Shown: positions 1-8,569 of the stretch, piece after piece
Numbering within the stretch: the first letter of the stretch is position 1
Layout: each line of letters begins with the position of its first letter
NCBI RefSeq assembly: GCF_026241755.1
Contig: NZ_JAPJDA010000006.1
Span: 103,410-149,806 of the forward strand
Source of the DNA: Salinimicrobium profundisediminis
GTDB taxonomy: Bacteria; Bacteroidota; Bacteroidia; Flavobacteriales; Flavobacteriaceae
Reading direction: 5' to 3'
DNA: 46,397 nucleotides
Program-made: the position numbers and the translations under genes
The notes under the pieces: generated by a model
What the model saw: the letters and a program-made list of their open reading frames with translations, nothing else
Database searches by the model: none
What the model was told of the DNA's origin: nothing

Positions 1-475
1 GGAAATCCTGATTGAAACCCTCAAAATATTTCCTTTCCAAAATGCCATTTTAGACACTTCATTAAAGAAAGTGCATATAGGGAAAAATTAGCGCGGATTT
101 CGAACTTCTGATTCTTGAATCTAAAATTATGAATTGAAAGCTTGCGCGGATTTGTAATCCGTGCCGGGAAATCCTGATTGAAACCCTCAAAATATTTCCT
201 TTCCAAAATGCCATTTTAGACACTTCATTAAAGAAAGTGCATAGAGGGAAAAATTAGCGCGGATTTCGAACCTCTGATTCTTGAATCTAAGATTATGAAT
301 TGAAAGCTGGCGCTGATTTGCAATCCGTTCCGGGGAATGCTGATTAAAACTCTCATAATATTTCCTCTCAAGAATGCCCTTTTTGACACCTGCTTATAAT
401 TTAGAGATAGGAAGAATTAAATGGAGAATCGGTAATAATCGTAAATGCAGCTGGCGCGGATTTGCAATCCGTACC
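1..475. repeat. Tandem 166-bp repeat array with REP-like palindrome
   Basis: Two nearly identical 166-bp units (1-166, 167-332) are followed by a third, diverged and shortened one (333 to about 475). Each unit ends in a palindromic core, GCGCGGATTTGTAATCCGTG or a variant, at 144-163, about 310-329 and 454-473. A half copy of the core (GCGCGGATTT) lies at 91-100 and 257-266. Each unit also carries AATGCCATTTTAGACAC or a variant (41-57, 207-223, 373-389) and a degenerate 7-bp-periodic stretch (about 102-143 and 268-309). No convincing gene lies here; the open frames are products of the repeat. The array may begin outside the window. Confidence 0.9.
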
Positions 476-510
476 TATTATAATCATCCTCAACTCCTAG
501 TAACCGACGA

Positions 511-1251
511 TTATTGAAAAATTTTCTTTTTCCGGAGTTCGAAGTTCTGTCCCAGATATACCTTGCGCACCATTTCATCTTCGGCAAGTTCTTCGGGTAT
601 TCCTGCTTTAAGGATACGTCCTTCAAACATAAGATAAGTACGATCTGTAATCGCCAGGGTTTCCTGCACGTTATGGTCGGTAATAAGAATGCCTATGTTT
701 TTATTTTTCAATTGGGCTACAATACGCTGAATGTCTTCTACAGCTACCGGATCTACTCCGGCAAATGGTTCATCCAGGAGAATAAAATTGGGATCTGTAG
801 CCAGGGCGCGGGCTATTTCGGTACGCCGTCTTTCCCCTCCACTCAATAGATCTCCGCGGCTCTTGCGGATATGTCCTAATCCAAACTCCTCGATCAAAGA
901 CTCCATTTTCATTTGCCGCTCCTTTTTAGAAAGCTTGGTAAGCTCAAGAACACTCATGATATTATCTTCAATACTCAGTTTGCGAAATACCGAGGCTTCT
1001 TGTGCCAGGTAACCAATCCCGTATTGGGCCCGTTTATACATGGGAAATTTGGTGATGTTCTCCCGGTCCAGAAAGATCCTTCCGCCATTTGGCTTTATCA
1101 ATCCTACGATCATATAGAAAGAGGTGGTTTTACCCGCTCCATTTGGGCCCAAAAGCCCAACAATCTCCCCTTGGTTCACTTCCAGGGAAATTCCTTTCAC
1201 AACTTCACGACCCTTATAGGATTTTACAAGACTTTCGGCGTATAACTTCAT
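511..1251 (-). CDS. lptB: LPS export ABC transporter ATP-binding protein LptB
   Basis: This is the cytoplasmic ATPase that powers extraction of lipopolysaccharide from the inner membrane by LptFG. The 246 residues match the usual LptB length. Walker [10 protein letters not shown] is at 35-43, the Q-loop glutamine at 84, the signature LSGGE at 136-140, Walker B ILLDEP at 157-162 and the switch histidine at 193. It is the most distal gene of the minus-strand group kdsD-tatC-CMD-lptB, but 126 bp separate it from the CMD gene, so it may have its own promoter. That gap holds a perfect 7-bp tandem repeat ending about 12 bases before the ATG. Family assignment is secure from the LptB-like [11 protein letters not shown] region. 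Confidence 0.95.
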   Translation of the reverse strand: MKLYAESLVKSYKGREVVKGISLEVNQGEIVGLLGPNGAGKTTSFYMIVGLIKPNGGRIFLDRENITKFPMYKRAQYGIGYLAQEASVFRKLSIEDNIMSVLELTKLSKKERQMKMESLIEEFGLGHIRKSRGDLLSGGERRRTEIARALATDPNFILLDEPFAGVDPVAVEDIQRIVAQLKNKNIGILITDHNVQETLAITDRTYLMFEGRILKAGIPEELAEDEMVRKVYLGQNFELRKKKIFQ

Positions 1252-1262
1252 TAGATGTTAGA

Positions 1263-1296
1263 ATTGAGTATTGAGTATTGAGTATTGAGTATTGAG
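1263..1296. repeat. Perfect 7-bp tandem repeat (ATTGAGT)
   Basis: Almost five uninterrupted copies of ATTGAGT lie in the gap between lptB and the CMD gene, just upstream of the lptB start codon. This is the cleanest of several period-7 tracts in the window. Confidence 0.9.
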
Positions 1297-1346
1297 ACTT
1301 TCAAATACCGTGCAATTTTTCATAAAGATAAAAATTGTCCGGAATT

Positions 1347-1390
1347 CACTCCCCCTTTGGAGGTTGGGGGGCAGAAATCACTCCCCCTTC
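1347..1390. repeat. GC-rich short repeat with hairpin at the end of the CMD gene
   Basis: The string TCACTCCCCCTT occurs twice, at about 1346-1357 and 1378-1389. The first copy continues into a C-run/G-run hairpin (CCCCC, loop, GGGGG). The second copy forms the stop codon and last codons of the CMD gene. It could act as a weak terminator for the minus strand, or be a dispersed repeat that has landed at the gene end. Confidence 0.45.
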
Positions 1391-1731
1391 GGGGCTTCTA
1401 ACTCCTCCCAAAACTCATACGCTCTTCTCAAGTGTGGGATCACGATGGTTCCTCCCACAAGGGTGGCAATGCTAAGGGCTTCCATTACTTCTTCTTTTGA
1501 CAAACCTTCTTTATAGCTGGTTTCAAGGTGGTATTTGATACAATCATCACAACGTAAAACGGCCGATGCCACCAAACCCAGGAGTTCTTTAGTCTTTACA
1601 TCTAAAGCACCCGGGGCATAGGCGTTGGTGTCAAGATTAAAAATACGCTTAATTATTTTATTGTTGTCGCCAAGAATTTTGTCATTCATTTTTTGGCGAT
1701 ATTCATTGAATTCTTCTACCTGATTTTTCAT
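1378..1731 (-). CDS. Carboxymuconolactone decarboxylase family protein (AhpD-like)
   Basis: A 117-residue helical protein of the CMD/AhpD superfamily. It carries a C61-D-D-C64 motif followed by H68, the arrangement used by AhpD-type alkylhydroperoxidases as a redox pair and proton relay. The surrounding segment (GALDVKTKELLGLVASAV, then GLSKEEVMEAL) is typical of the family. Its start codon overlaps the tatC stop by 4 bp (ATGA), so it is very probably cotranslated with tatC. The substrate cannot be told from sequence; a role in peroxide or disulfide chemistry is an inference from the CxxC. The last codons lie inside a GC-rich repeat. Confidence 0.85.
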   Translation of the reverse strand: MKNQVEEFNEYRQKMNDKILGDNNKIIKRIFNLDTNAYAPGALDVKTKELLGLVASAVLRCDDCIKYHLETSYKEGLSKEEVMEALSIATLVGGTIVIPHLRRAYEFWEELEAPKGE

Positions 1732-2561
1732 GGCTGTTGTTTTTTTAATTTTCGTGCTTCATTTCGGGTTACAATCCGGGAAATAAAAATACTTACTTCA
1801 TACAGTACCAACACCGGAATTGCAACAATGATCTGACTCAAAATATCGGGCGGGGTAATTATTGCTGAAAGGATCAATACAATTACCAGTGCAAACTTGC
1901 GGTACTTCCGAAGAAATTGGGGGGTAACCAATCCTATTTTTGTGAGGAAGTAGATGATTATGGGGAGTTCAAAAATGATTCCACAGGCTACCACCGAAGA
2001 GCGCACCAGGCTTATATAACTTCCAATATCAAACTCATTGAGTACTACCTCACTTACCTGGTATTTTCCGAGGAAATTGATGGAAAGCGGCGTAACAAGG
2101 TAATAGCCAAAAAGTACTCCCATAAAGAACAATACCGAAGAGATGAAAATAAAGCCTCTTGCTGTATTTCTTTCATTGGCATACATGGCCGGGGAGATAA
2201 ATTTCCAGAACTCATATATAATGTATGGAAAAGCGATAATAAATCCCGCAGTGATCGAGGTCCAGACGTGGGCAGAGAACTGTCCGCCCATGGTTCTCGA
2301 TTGTATAGTGAAGGGCATGTCTTCAAAACAAAATCCACCTTCGAGTCCTACAAATGTAGAGAGGCGGCAAAGAATGTCATAAGTAAAGAAGTCGGCACTG
2401 GTAGGGCCAAAGAGCAAGGTGTCAAAAATGAATCCTTTGGCAAGGAAAGCTGTCGTGCCGGCGATCACTACTGCCAAAGACGCCCTGATGAGGTGCCAGC
2501 GCAGGTCCTCCAGGTGATCCAAAAATGACATTTCATCGGCAGGTTTTTTTACTTTTGCCAT
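1728..2561 (-). CDS. tatC: Sec-independent protein translocase TatC
   Basis: This is the inner-membrane core of the twin-arginine translocase, which recognises RR signal peptides on folded proteins. The 277 residues carry the conserved cytoplasmic N-terminus (FLDHLEDLRWHLIR) and six predicted membrane segments. The first periplasmic loop is extended and holds two cysteines (in DILCRLS and GFCFED); this longer loop looks like a Bacteroidota feature. It lies 1 bp after kdsD and overlaps the CMD gene by 4 bp, which indicates one operon. No tatA is in the window. Confidence 0.95.
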   Translation of the reverse strand: MAKVKKPADEMSFLDHLEDLRWHLIRASLAVVIAGTTAFLAKGFIFDTLLFGPTSADFFTYDILCRLSTFVGLEGGFCFEDMPFTIQSRTMGGQFSAHVWTSITAGFIIAFPYIIYEFWKFISPAMYANERNTARGFIFISSVLFFMGVLFGYYLVTPLSINFLGKYQVSEVVLNEFDIGSYISLVRSSVVACGIIFELPIIIYFLTKIGLVTPQFLRKYRKFALVIVLILSAIITPPDILSQIIVAIPVLVLYEVSIFISRIVTRNEARKLKKQQP

Positions 2562-2562
2562 T

Positions 2563-3528
2563 TTAAATAATTCCTTCCCTTATTAAGTTGTGCAAGTGCA
2601 CAACCCCGTAATATTTTCCGTCTTTTACAGCCAGGAGCTGGGATATTTTGTTGTCCTCGAGCACGTCTAGCGCATCTACAGCCATAGAATCACTCTCAAT
2701 GGTCTTTGGATTGGCGCTCATAATGTCCCCTGCGGTTAGTTTTGAGATGTCTGTACTCTTTTGGAGCATACGTCTTATGTCACCGTCAGTTACTATTCCG
2801 GTAATTTTGTCATCCTGAAGAACAGCAGTGACACCAAGCATTTTTTCAGAAATTTCTATGATCACCTGCGGCACGGGCGTGTTGGGAGTAACTGCCGGCT
2901 TTTGGTTCTGGTCGGCAATATCGCTCACCCTTAGGTAAAGGCGTTTTCCTAAAGAACCTCCCGGGTGGTATTTGGCGAAATCCTGACTGGAGAACCCTCT
3001 GAGGTTCAGCAGGCAAACGGCAAGGGCATCGCCAATTACAAGTTGAGCAGTGGTGCTGGTTGTAGGTGCAAGATTGTTGGGGCAGGCTTCCTTTTCAACA
3101 AAAGAATTGAGAATGTAATCTGCCTGTTTTCCCAAAAATGAGTCGATACTCCCTGTTATTGCTATCAGGGTATTTCCGAAGTTTTTTATGAGCGGGACGA
3201 GTACTTTTATTTCGGGCGTGTTTCCACTTTTTGAGATGCAAATAACCACATCATCCTGAAGTATAGACCCTAAATCGCCGTGAATGGCATCGGCAGCATG
3301 CATAAAAACTGCCGGTGTGCCGGTAGAATTTAAGGTAGCAACGATCTTTGTGGCAATAGCGGCACTTTTTCCTATTCCGGTAATTACTACCCTTCCTTTT
3401 GATTTATATACTGCCTGTACAGCTTTAGCAAAATTTTGGTCTAATAATTGCTCTAAATTTGCTATAGCTTTGGCTTCAGTTAAAATGGTTTCTCTGGCAA
3501 CAGAGAGTATTTTTTCTTGAGGTGTCAA
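2563..3528 (-). CDS. kdsD: Arabinose-5-phosphate isomerase (KdsD/KpsF/GutQ family)
   Basis: The enzyme converts ribulose-5-phosphate to arabinose-5-phosphate, the first step towards Kdo for LPS. An N-terminal SIS domain (GIGKSAAIATK, ISKSGNTPE) is followed by two CBS domains. The open frame extends back to a GTG at 3606 with no internal ATG. I place the start at the TTG at 3526-3528 (about 321 residues, the family's usual size), because a TAnnTTTG promoter box at 3583-3590 would put the longer start upstream of the transcript. It heads the kdsD-tatC-CMD operon, and lptB downstream fits a shared LPS theme. It is divergent from recQ. Confidence 0.9.
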   Translation of the reverse strand: MTPQEKILSVARETILTEAKAIANLEQLLDQNFAKAVQAVYKSKGRVVITGIGKSAAIATKIVATLNSTGTPAVFMHAADAIHGDLGSILQDDVVICISKSGNTPEIKVLVPLIKNFGNTLIAITGSIDSFLGKQADYILNSFVEKEACPNNLAPTTSTTAQLVIGDALAVCLLNLRGFSSQDFAKYHPGGSLGKRLYLRVSDIADQNQKPAVTPNTPVPQVIIEISEKMLGVTAVLQDDKITGIVTDGDIRRMLQKSTDISKLTAGDIMSANPKTIESDSMAVDALDVLEDNKISQLLAVKDGKYYGVVHLHNLIREGII

Positions 3529-3582
3529 ATTTGTAGAGTTAGAAATTGTATGGAGTAAAGAAAAACGTATCTTTATTTGATG

Positions 3583-3590
3583 CAAATGTA
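3583..3590 (-). promoter_or_regulatory. Putative promoter box for kdsD operon
   Basis: TACATTTG on the minus strand matches the Bacteroidota -7 consensus TAnnTTTG. A TTG lies about 15 bases upstream, shorter than the usual spacing. It supports the TTG start of kdsD at 3528. Confidence 0.5.
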
Positions 3591-3612
3591 TGTAAAATTG
3601 TAACACAATTGA

Positions 3613-5814
3613 ATGACTTCGCAGGAAATCAATTTACACGAACAACTTAAGAAATACTTTGGTTTTAGCCAGTTTAAGGGCCTCCAGGAGGAGGTTATAA
3701 AAAGTATAGTCCATGACCATAACACCTTTGTGGTGATGCCTACCGGAGGTGGTAAATCTTTATGTTACCAGTTGCCGGCACTTATTAAGGAAGGGACTGC
3801 AATTGTTGTTTCTCCCCTTATTGCTTTGATGAAGAACCAGGTAGATGCCATTCGCGGAATTTCTTCGGAAAATGGAATTGCCCACGTTCTAAATTCGAGC
3901 CTTAACAAAACCGAAGTTAAGCAGGTGAAAGAGGATATTACTAACGGTGTTACCAAGTTACTTTATGTCGCACCCGAATCTCTCACCAAAGAAGAAAATG
4001 TCGAATTTCTACGCAGCGTGCAAATCTCATTTTTGGCTATTGATGAAGCGCATTGTATTAGTGAGTGGGGGCATGATTTTAGACCCGAGTATAGAAATTT
4101 AAGACATATTGTAAAGCGAATTGGAGACGATATTCCTATTATAGGTCTAACGGCTACAGCTACGCCTAAGGTGCAGGAAGATATTCTAAAGAACCTGGCC
4201 ATTACAGATGCCAATACTTTTAAGGCTTCTTTTAACCGTCCTAATCTTTATTACGAGATACGCCCTAAAACAAAGAATGTAGATGCCGATATCATCAGGT
4301 TTATAAAACAGAACCAGGGAAAATCGGGGATCATTTATTGTCTTAGCCGTAAACGGGTAGAAGAGCTGGCACAAACCCTGCAGGTGAACGGCATATCGGC
4401 TGTTCCATACCATGCAGGTCTCGATGCCAAGACCCGGTCAAGGCACCAGGATATGTTTTTAATGGAAGAAGTAGATGTTGTGGTGGCTACCATTGCCTTC
4501 GGAATGGGGATTGATAAGCCCGATGTTCGTTTCGTTATCCACCATGACATACCAAAAAGTATAGAAAGTTACTATCAGGAAACTGGCCGTGCCGGAAGAG
4601 ATGGAGGAGAAGGTCACTGTCTTGCTTTCTACTCCTATAAAGATATAGAGAAGCTGGAGAAGTTTATGAGCGGGAAACCGGTTGCCGAGCAGGAAATAGG
4701 ACAGGCCCTTTTACAGGAAGTTGTCGCATTTGCTGAAACCTCTGTTTCCAGAAGAAAATTTATCCTTCACTACTTTGGAGAAGATTTTGATGAAAAGACC
4801 GGCGAGGGAGCCGATATGGATGACAACGTTCGCAATCCCAAAAAGCAGCATGAAGCAAAGAATGAAGTAGAACTTCTTTTGCGTACGGTGAAGGAGACAA
4901 AACAGCTGTACAAATCTAAAGAGGTTGTAAATACCCTGGTGGGAAAATCTAATGCCGTTATCAAGTCACATCGCACCGATGAACACGAACTCTTCGGAAA
5001 AGGTGCCGGGAAAGACGATAAATACTGGATGGCTTTGTTACGCCAGGTTCTTGTTGGCGGATTTCTTCGGAAGGATATCGAAACCTACGGAGTTGTAAAA
5101 CTGACTAAAAAAGGGGAGAAATTCCTGAAAACCCCCGATTCCTTTATGATGACCGAAGACCACATCTATGAAGTGGCCGGTAATGACGGAATAGTTTCCG
5201 CAGCAAAATCGGGCGGAGGAACAGATGAAGAGCTGCTCAAAATACTTAAAGATTTAAGGAAGAAGATTGCCAAAGACCTGGGGCTTGCTACACATTTAAT
5301 TTTCCAGGATCCTTCTTTGGAAGATATGGCTTTAAAATATCCGGTATCGGTTGAAGAGCTGGGGAATATTCACGGAGTAGGAGAAGGGAAAAAATCCAAA
5401 CCATACAGTAAAAAGTTTGTAGACCTTATTGCCCGTTACGTTGAAGAAAACGACATTACCCGCCCCGATGACCTGGTGGTAAAAACCACAGGGCAAAACA
5501 GCGGATTAAAATTATACATTATTCAAAACGTAGACCGTAAGCTTCCTCTTGATGACATTGCAGCAGCAAAAGGCATGGAGATGAACGATTTCATTAAAGA
5601 AATGGAGGCGATAGTCTATAGCGGTACCAAACTGAATATCAATTACTGGATCGATGAGATCCTTGACGAAGACCAGCAGGAAGAAATACACGAATATTTC
5701 CTAGATGCTCAAACCGATAAAATTGAAGAAGCACTTGATGAATTTGATGGAGATTACGATGAAGAAGAATTGCGTCTCTACAGGATTAAATTTATCAGCG
5801 AAGTAGCCAATTAA
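3613..5814 (+). CDS. recQ: ATP-dependent DNA helicase RecQ
   Basis: A 3'-5' superfamily 2 helicase for recombination and fork repair, 733 residues. Motif I MPTGGGKS is at 42-49, DEAH at 144-147, motif III TATAT at 180-184, and the C-terminal helicase domain ends in QETGRAGRDG. RQC winged-helix, HRDC-like (about 540-615) and a further C-terminal helical region follow. The zinc subdomain after the helicase core is recognisable (SRRKFILHYFGE), but all four zinc cysteines are gone: the first is Ser and the CxxC.xxC part reads TGEGADMDD. It is divergent from kdsD with an ~80-bp shared promoter region, and is followed by a strong terminator. Confidence 0.95.
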   Translation: MTSQEINLHEQLKKYFGFSQFKGLQEEVIKSIVHDHNTFVVMPTGGGKSLCYQLPALIKEGTAIVVSPLIALMKNQVDAIRGISSENGIAHVLNSSLNKTEVKQVKEDITNGVTKLLYVAPESLTKEENVEFLRSVQISFLAIDEAHCISEWGHDFRPEYRNLRHIVKRIGDDIPIIGLTATATPKVQEDILKNLAITDANTFKASFNRPNLYYEIRPKTKNVDADIIRFIKQNQGKSGIIYCLSRKRVEELAQTLQVNGISAVPYHAGLDAKTRSRHQDMFLMEEVDVVVATIAFGMGIDKPDVRFVIHHDIPKSIESYYQETGRAGRDGGEGHCLAFYSYKDIEKLEKFMSGKPVAEQEIGQALLQEVVAFAETSVSRRKFILHYFGEDFDEKTGEGADMDDNVRNPKKQHEAKNEVELLLRTVKETKQLYKSKEVVNTLVGKSNAVIKSHRTDEHELFGKGAGKDDKYWMALLRQVLVGGFLRKDIETYGVVKLTKKGEKFLKTPDSFMMTEDHIYEVAGNDGIVSAAKSGGGTDEELLKILKDLRKKIAKDLGLATHLIFQDPSLEDMALKYPVSVEELGNIHGVGEGKKSKPYSKKFVDLIARYVEENDITRPDDLVVKTTGQNSGLKLYIIQNVDRKLPLDDIAAAKGMEMNDFIKEMEAIVYSGTKLNINYWIDEILDEDQQEEIHEYFLDAQTDKIEEALDEFDGDYDEEELRLYRIKFISEVAN

Positions 5815-5815
5815 A

Positions 5816-5843
5816 GGATAAAGGTCTAAGGAATAATGAATAA
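5816..5843. repeat. Degenerate 7-bp periodic tract after recQ
   Basis: Four 7-bp steps, each ending in A-rich TAA or AAA (consensus GGAATAA), begin one base after the recQ stop codon and run up to the terminator hairpin. Confidence 0.5.
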
Positions 5844-5844
5844 C

Positions 5845-5872
5845 AGCCGGAGCGAAAGTTCCGGCTTTTTTT
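5845..5872 (+). terminator. Rho-independent terminator of recQ
   Basis: AGCCGGA pairs with TCCGGCT around a short loop, followed by a run of eight T. Confidence 0.9.
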
Positions 5873-6014
5873 GTTCCTCTATATGAGCCGCGAATCCACA
5901 ATTTTTTTAATCATCTGCAAAAATCCCCGGGAGACATTATATTCCATTCCTTAACATTCTCCCAATTTTCCTTCCTTTTGTTATTCATTAATCATTAAAC
6001 CTTATTCATTTCTT

Positions 6015-6022
6015 TATCTTTG
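6015..6022 (+). promoter_or_regulatory. Promoter box upstream of the dual isomerase gene
   Basis: TATCTTTG matches TAnnTTTG and lies 22 bases before the ATG at 6045. No clear TTTG -33 element is seen at standard spacing. Confidence 0.6.
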
Positions 6023-6044
6023 CACTTTAACTTAAAACCAAGAC

Positions 6045-6977
6045 ATGAACGACGGATTATATGCAAAACTCTACACCACAAGAGGAGAAATAACTATAAA
6101 GCTGGAGCACGAGAAAACACCGGGAACGGTTGGGAACTTTGTAGCCCTGGCTGAGGGAAAACTTGAAAATGAAGCTAAACCACAGGGAACACCTTATTAC
6201 GACGGACTTAAATTTCACCGTGTAATCCCCGATTTTATGGTGCAGGGTGGTGACCCAAAAGGTACAGGATCTGGTGGGCCGGGTTATCAGTTTGAAGATG
6301 AGATCCATCCCGATCTAAAACATGACCGCCCCGGAATACTTTCCATGGCCAATGCAGGTCCCGGTACTAACGGCAGCCAGTTTTTTATTACTCACGTTCC
6401 AACTCCGTGGCTTGACGGGAAACATACTGTTTTTGGTCATGTAGTTGAAGGGCAGGATGTTGTTGATGCTATTAAACAAGGTGACATTATAGATAAGGTA
6501 GAGATCGTCAGGGAAGGGGAATCGGCTGAGAATTTTAATGCAGTAGAATCTTTCCGTTTGTTCAACGGTGCAAAAGCCGAAAGAGAAGCGGCAGCTAAAA
6601 AGCAGCAGGAAGAACTAATGGGAGAGTTGGCTCAGGGATTCGAAAAAACCGGTAGCGGATTACGTTACAAGATGATTGCCACAGGTAACGGTAAACATGC
6701 TGAAAAAGGAAAAACAGTTTCAGTTCATTATAAAGGAATGTTACCTGACGGAACAGTTTTCGATTCCTCATACAAAAGAAAACAACCTATCGAATTTCCA
6801 TTAGGAAAAGGACATGTTATTGAAGGTTGGGACGAAGGAATCCAATTACTGAAAGAAGGCGACCAGGCGAGATTTGTAATCCCTTCAAACCTGGCTTACG
6901 GTTCACGTGGTGCCGGCGGAGTAATTCCTCCAAACGCTACCCTAATCTTTGATGTAGAGCTTGTAAAAGTGAAGTAA
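6045..6977 (+). CDS. Dual-family peptidyl-prolyl isomerase (cyclophilin-FKBP fusion)
   Basis: One 310-residue chain holds two unrelated proline isomerases. Residues 5-155 are a cyclophilin, with the catalytic-arginine region [14 protein letters not shown] (R59) and [10 protein letters not shown]. Residues 205-310 are an FKBP domain, with [21 protein letters not shown] (W262) and a typical ending [20 protein letters not shown] charged helical linker at about 175-200 ([15 protein letters not shown]) joins them. There is no signal peptide, so it should act in the cytoplasm. Such cyclophilin-first fusions (CFBP) are known from Flavobacterium and Treponema. It is monocistronic, with a TAnnTTTG promoter and its own terminator. 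Confidence 0.95.
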   Translation: MNDGLYAKLYTTRGEITIKLEHEKTPGTVGNFVALAEGKLENEAKPQGTPYYDGLKFHRVIPDFMVQGGDPKGTGSGGPGYQFEDEIHPDLKHDRPGILSMANAGPGTNGSQFFITHVPTPWLDGKHTVFGHVVEGQDVVDAIKQGDIIDKVEIVREGESAENFNAVESFRLFNGAKAEREAAAKKQQEELMGELAQGFEKTGSGLRYKMIATGNGKHAEKGKTVSVHYKGMLPDGTVFDSSYKRKQPIEFPLGKGHVIEGWDEGIQLLKEGDQARFVIPSNLAYGSRGAGGVIPPNATLIFDVELVKVK

Positions 6978-7001
6978 ATATTTACAATTATATAATAAAG
7001 A

Positions 7002-7036
7002 AACCTCAGTATCCCTATGGAAGCTGAGGTTTTTTA
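7002..7036 (+). terminator. Terminator of the dual isomerase gene
   Basis: AACCTCAG pairs with CTGAGGTT, followed by a T-run. It may also serve the convergent peroxiredoxin gene. Confidence 0.85.
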
Positions 7037-7040
7037 ATTT

Positions 7041-7060
7041 TAGACGTTAGACGTTAGCAG
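7041..7060. repeat. Short 7-bp repeat (TAGACGT)
   Basis: Two perfect TAGACGT copies and a partial third lie between the two convergent genes, right after the terminator. Confidence 0.6.
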
Positions 7061-7081
7061 ATTATTCAATATACAATTTTA

Positions 7082-7723
7082 TTATTCCGGTTGCGGTGTC
7101 ATCCTCAGGTAAGGTTTCACTTCTTTAAAACCTTTAGGGAATAACTTTTCAGCTTCCTCGTTGGTTACAGACGGACTAATAACCACATCTTCACCCGACT
7201 TCCAGTTGGCCGGGGTAGCAACTTTTTTATAAGCCGTTAGCTGTAGCGAATCAATTACCCGTAGTAGTTCCTCAAAATTCCTTCCGGTGCTGGCAGGGTA
7301 AGTGATCATCAACTTTATGGTCTTGTCTGGTGCGATGACATAGACTGACCGTACGGTAAGCGTATTATCGGCGTTGGGATGGATCATATCATAAAGATCG
7401 GCCACCTTTCGGTCTTCATCAGCAATAATCGGGAAGTTCACAGAGGTGTTTTGGGTCTCATTGATATCTTTGATCCAATCTTTGTGAGACTCCACACCGT
7501 CTACACTAAGGGCCATCACCTTTACATTCCGCTTTTCAAATTCGTCTTTATATTTTGCGGCTGCTCCCAGTTCGGTAGTACAAACAGGCGTATAATCGGC
7601 AGGATGAGAAAACAGAATTCCCCAGCTGTCACCAAGAAAATCATAAAAGTTGATCTTGCCTTCCGAAGTTTCGGCATCGAAGTTAGGGGCTTTGTCACCA
7701 AGTCTTAATGTGCTCATTTTCAA
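7082..7723 (-). CDS. 1-Cys peroxiredoxin (Prx6-like)
   Basis: A thiol peroxidase that reduces hydrogen peroxide and organic peroxides. The peroxidatic cysteine is C48 in DYTPVCTTE, and the Prx6-type C-terminal domain is present (PANWKSGEDVVI, FPKGFKEVKPYLR). There is no second cysteine in the 213 residues, so it works as a 1-Cys enzyme and needs an external reductant. The start could be either of two ATGs two codons apart (7723 or 7717). It has a redoxin gene on the same strand upstream, but 187 bp containing repeats separate them. Confidence 0.93.
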   Translation of the reverse strand: MKMSTLRLGDKAPNFDAETSEGKINFYDFLGDSWGILFSHPADYTPVCTTELGAAAKYKDEFEKRNVKVMALSVDGVESHKDWIKDINETQNTSVNFPIIADEDRKVADLYDMIHPNADNTLTVRSVYVIAPDKTIKLMITYPASTGRNFEELLRVIDSLQLTAYKKVATPANWKSGEDVVISPSVTNEEAEKLFPKGFKEVKPYLRMTPQPE

Positions 7724-7810
7724 CTGAATTTTATGTGAATAAAAGAAGAGTAAAATTAAGGAATATTGATCTTCTATTATTCTATCGCCGTTAAAACTGA
7801 GTTAATCTTT

Positions 7811-7891
7811 TAGCTCTTAGATATCAGATCTTAGATTTGAGACCTGAGAATTTTCTCAACAAATATTGAATATTCAATATTCAATATTCAA
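7811..7891. repeat. Two adjacent 7-bp periodic tracts
   Basis: 7811-7852 is six degenerate 7-bp steps around YAGATYT. After a short spacer, 7864-7891 is four copies of TATTCAA, the first with one change. They fill the intergenic gap just beyond the redoxin stop codon. Confidence 0.75.
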
Positions 7892-7910
7892 TATTTCAAT
7901 AATAAATTCT

Positions 7911-8480
7911 TTATTCCTTTGGAGCGTATTTCCACTTGATGGAGCAGCCAACACTGGGTTTCTGAGGTCCGGGTATGGGGCGGCTGCCTAAAAGTGCATC
8001 CAGAGCTTCCCGTAGTTCCCTGCCGTTTAAAGAATGTCCGTTGCCGGGTCGGGAGCTGTCCAGTTGCCCGTGATAGACCAGTTTTTGTTCCCCGTCAAAA
8101 AGGTAAAAATCGGGAGTGCATTCTGCTTTGTAATTCCGCGCTACCTCCTGTGTGCGGTCGTAGAGGTAAGGGAAAGTGAAATTGTGTTTTCGGGCGAACT
8201 GCCACATAAGGTCGGGGTGATCTTCAGGATATTGGTCTACGTCGTTGCTGTTTATGGCTACAAACCCGAAGCCAAGAACCCTGTAATCATTCGCCACCCT
8301 CACTATTTCGTCTACCACATGCTTCACGTAAGGGCAGTGGTTGCATAAAAACATGATCACAGTGCCTCTTTCTCCCTCCACATCAACAAGAGAATACAGG
8401 TTTGCCGTGACAGCATCGGGCAGTTCAAAATCTATGAGTTGTGTGCCCAGTGGTAAAATATTTGAAGCAGTTTCGGCCAT
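7911..8480 (-). CDS. Thioredoxin-fold redoxin family protein with CNHC motif
   Basis: A 189-residue AhpC/TSA-like thioredoxin-fold protein. The active-site motif is C46-N-H-C49 followed by PYVKH, and the conserved cis-proline loop is CTPDFYLFD. Family members of this type (FLCNHCPYVK) are cytoplasmic and of undefined substrate. I chose the ATG at 8480 (MAETASNIL) because the frame's upstream 11 residues (from 8513) are poor and crowd the divergent neighbour's promoter. A peroxide or disulfide reductase role is inferred only from the fold and the nearby peroxiredoxin. Confidence 0.88.
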   Translation of the reverse strand: MAETASNILPLGTQLIDFELPDAVTANLYSLVDVEGERGTVIMFLCNHCPYVKHVVDEIVRVANDYRVLGFGFVAINSNDVDQYPEDHPDLMWQFARKHNFTFPYLYDRTQEVARNYKAECTPDFYLFDGEQKLVYHGQLDSSRPGNGHSLNGRELREALDALLGSRPIPGPQKPSVGCSIKWKYAPKE

Positions 8481-8569
8481 TTGTTCAGGTGCATTTATCT
8501 GCTGAAAATACAAATTTTTGGCTACATATTCTTAAAATTCCTATCTTGGTTCTACTTCAATAAGTTTAT

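Noticed and set aside
21-206. 61-codon minus-strand frame in the left array
   Set aside because: It is a translation of the tandem repeat, with no protein-like features.
1917-2528. 203-codon open frame on the plus strand
   Set aside because: Antisense shadow of tatC, with no start signal or family resemblance.
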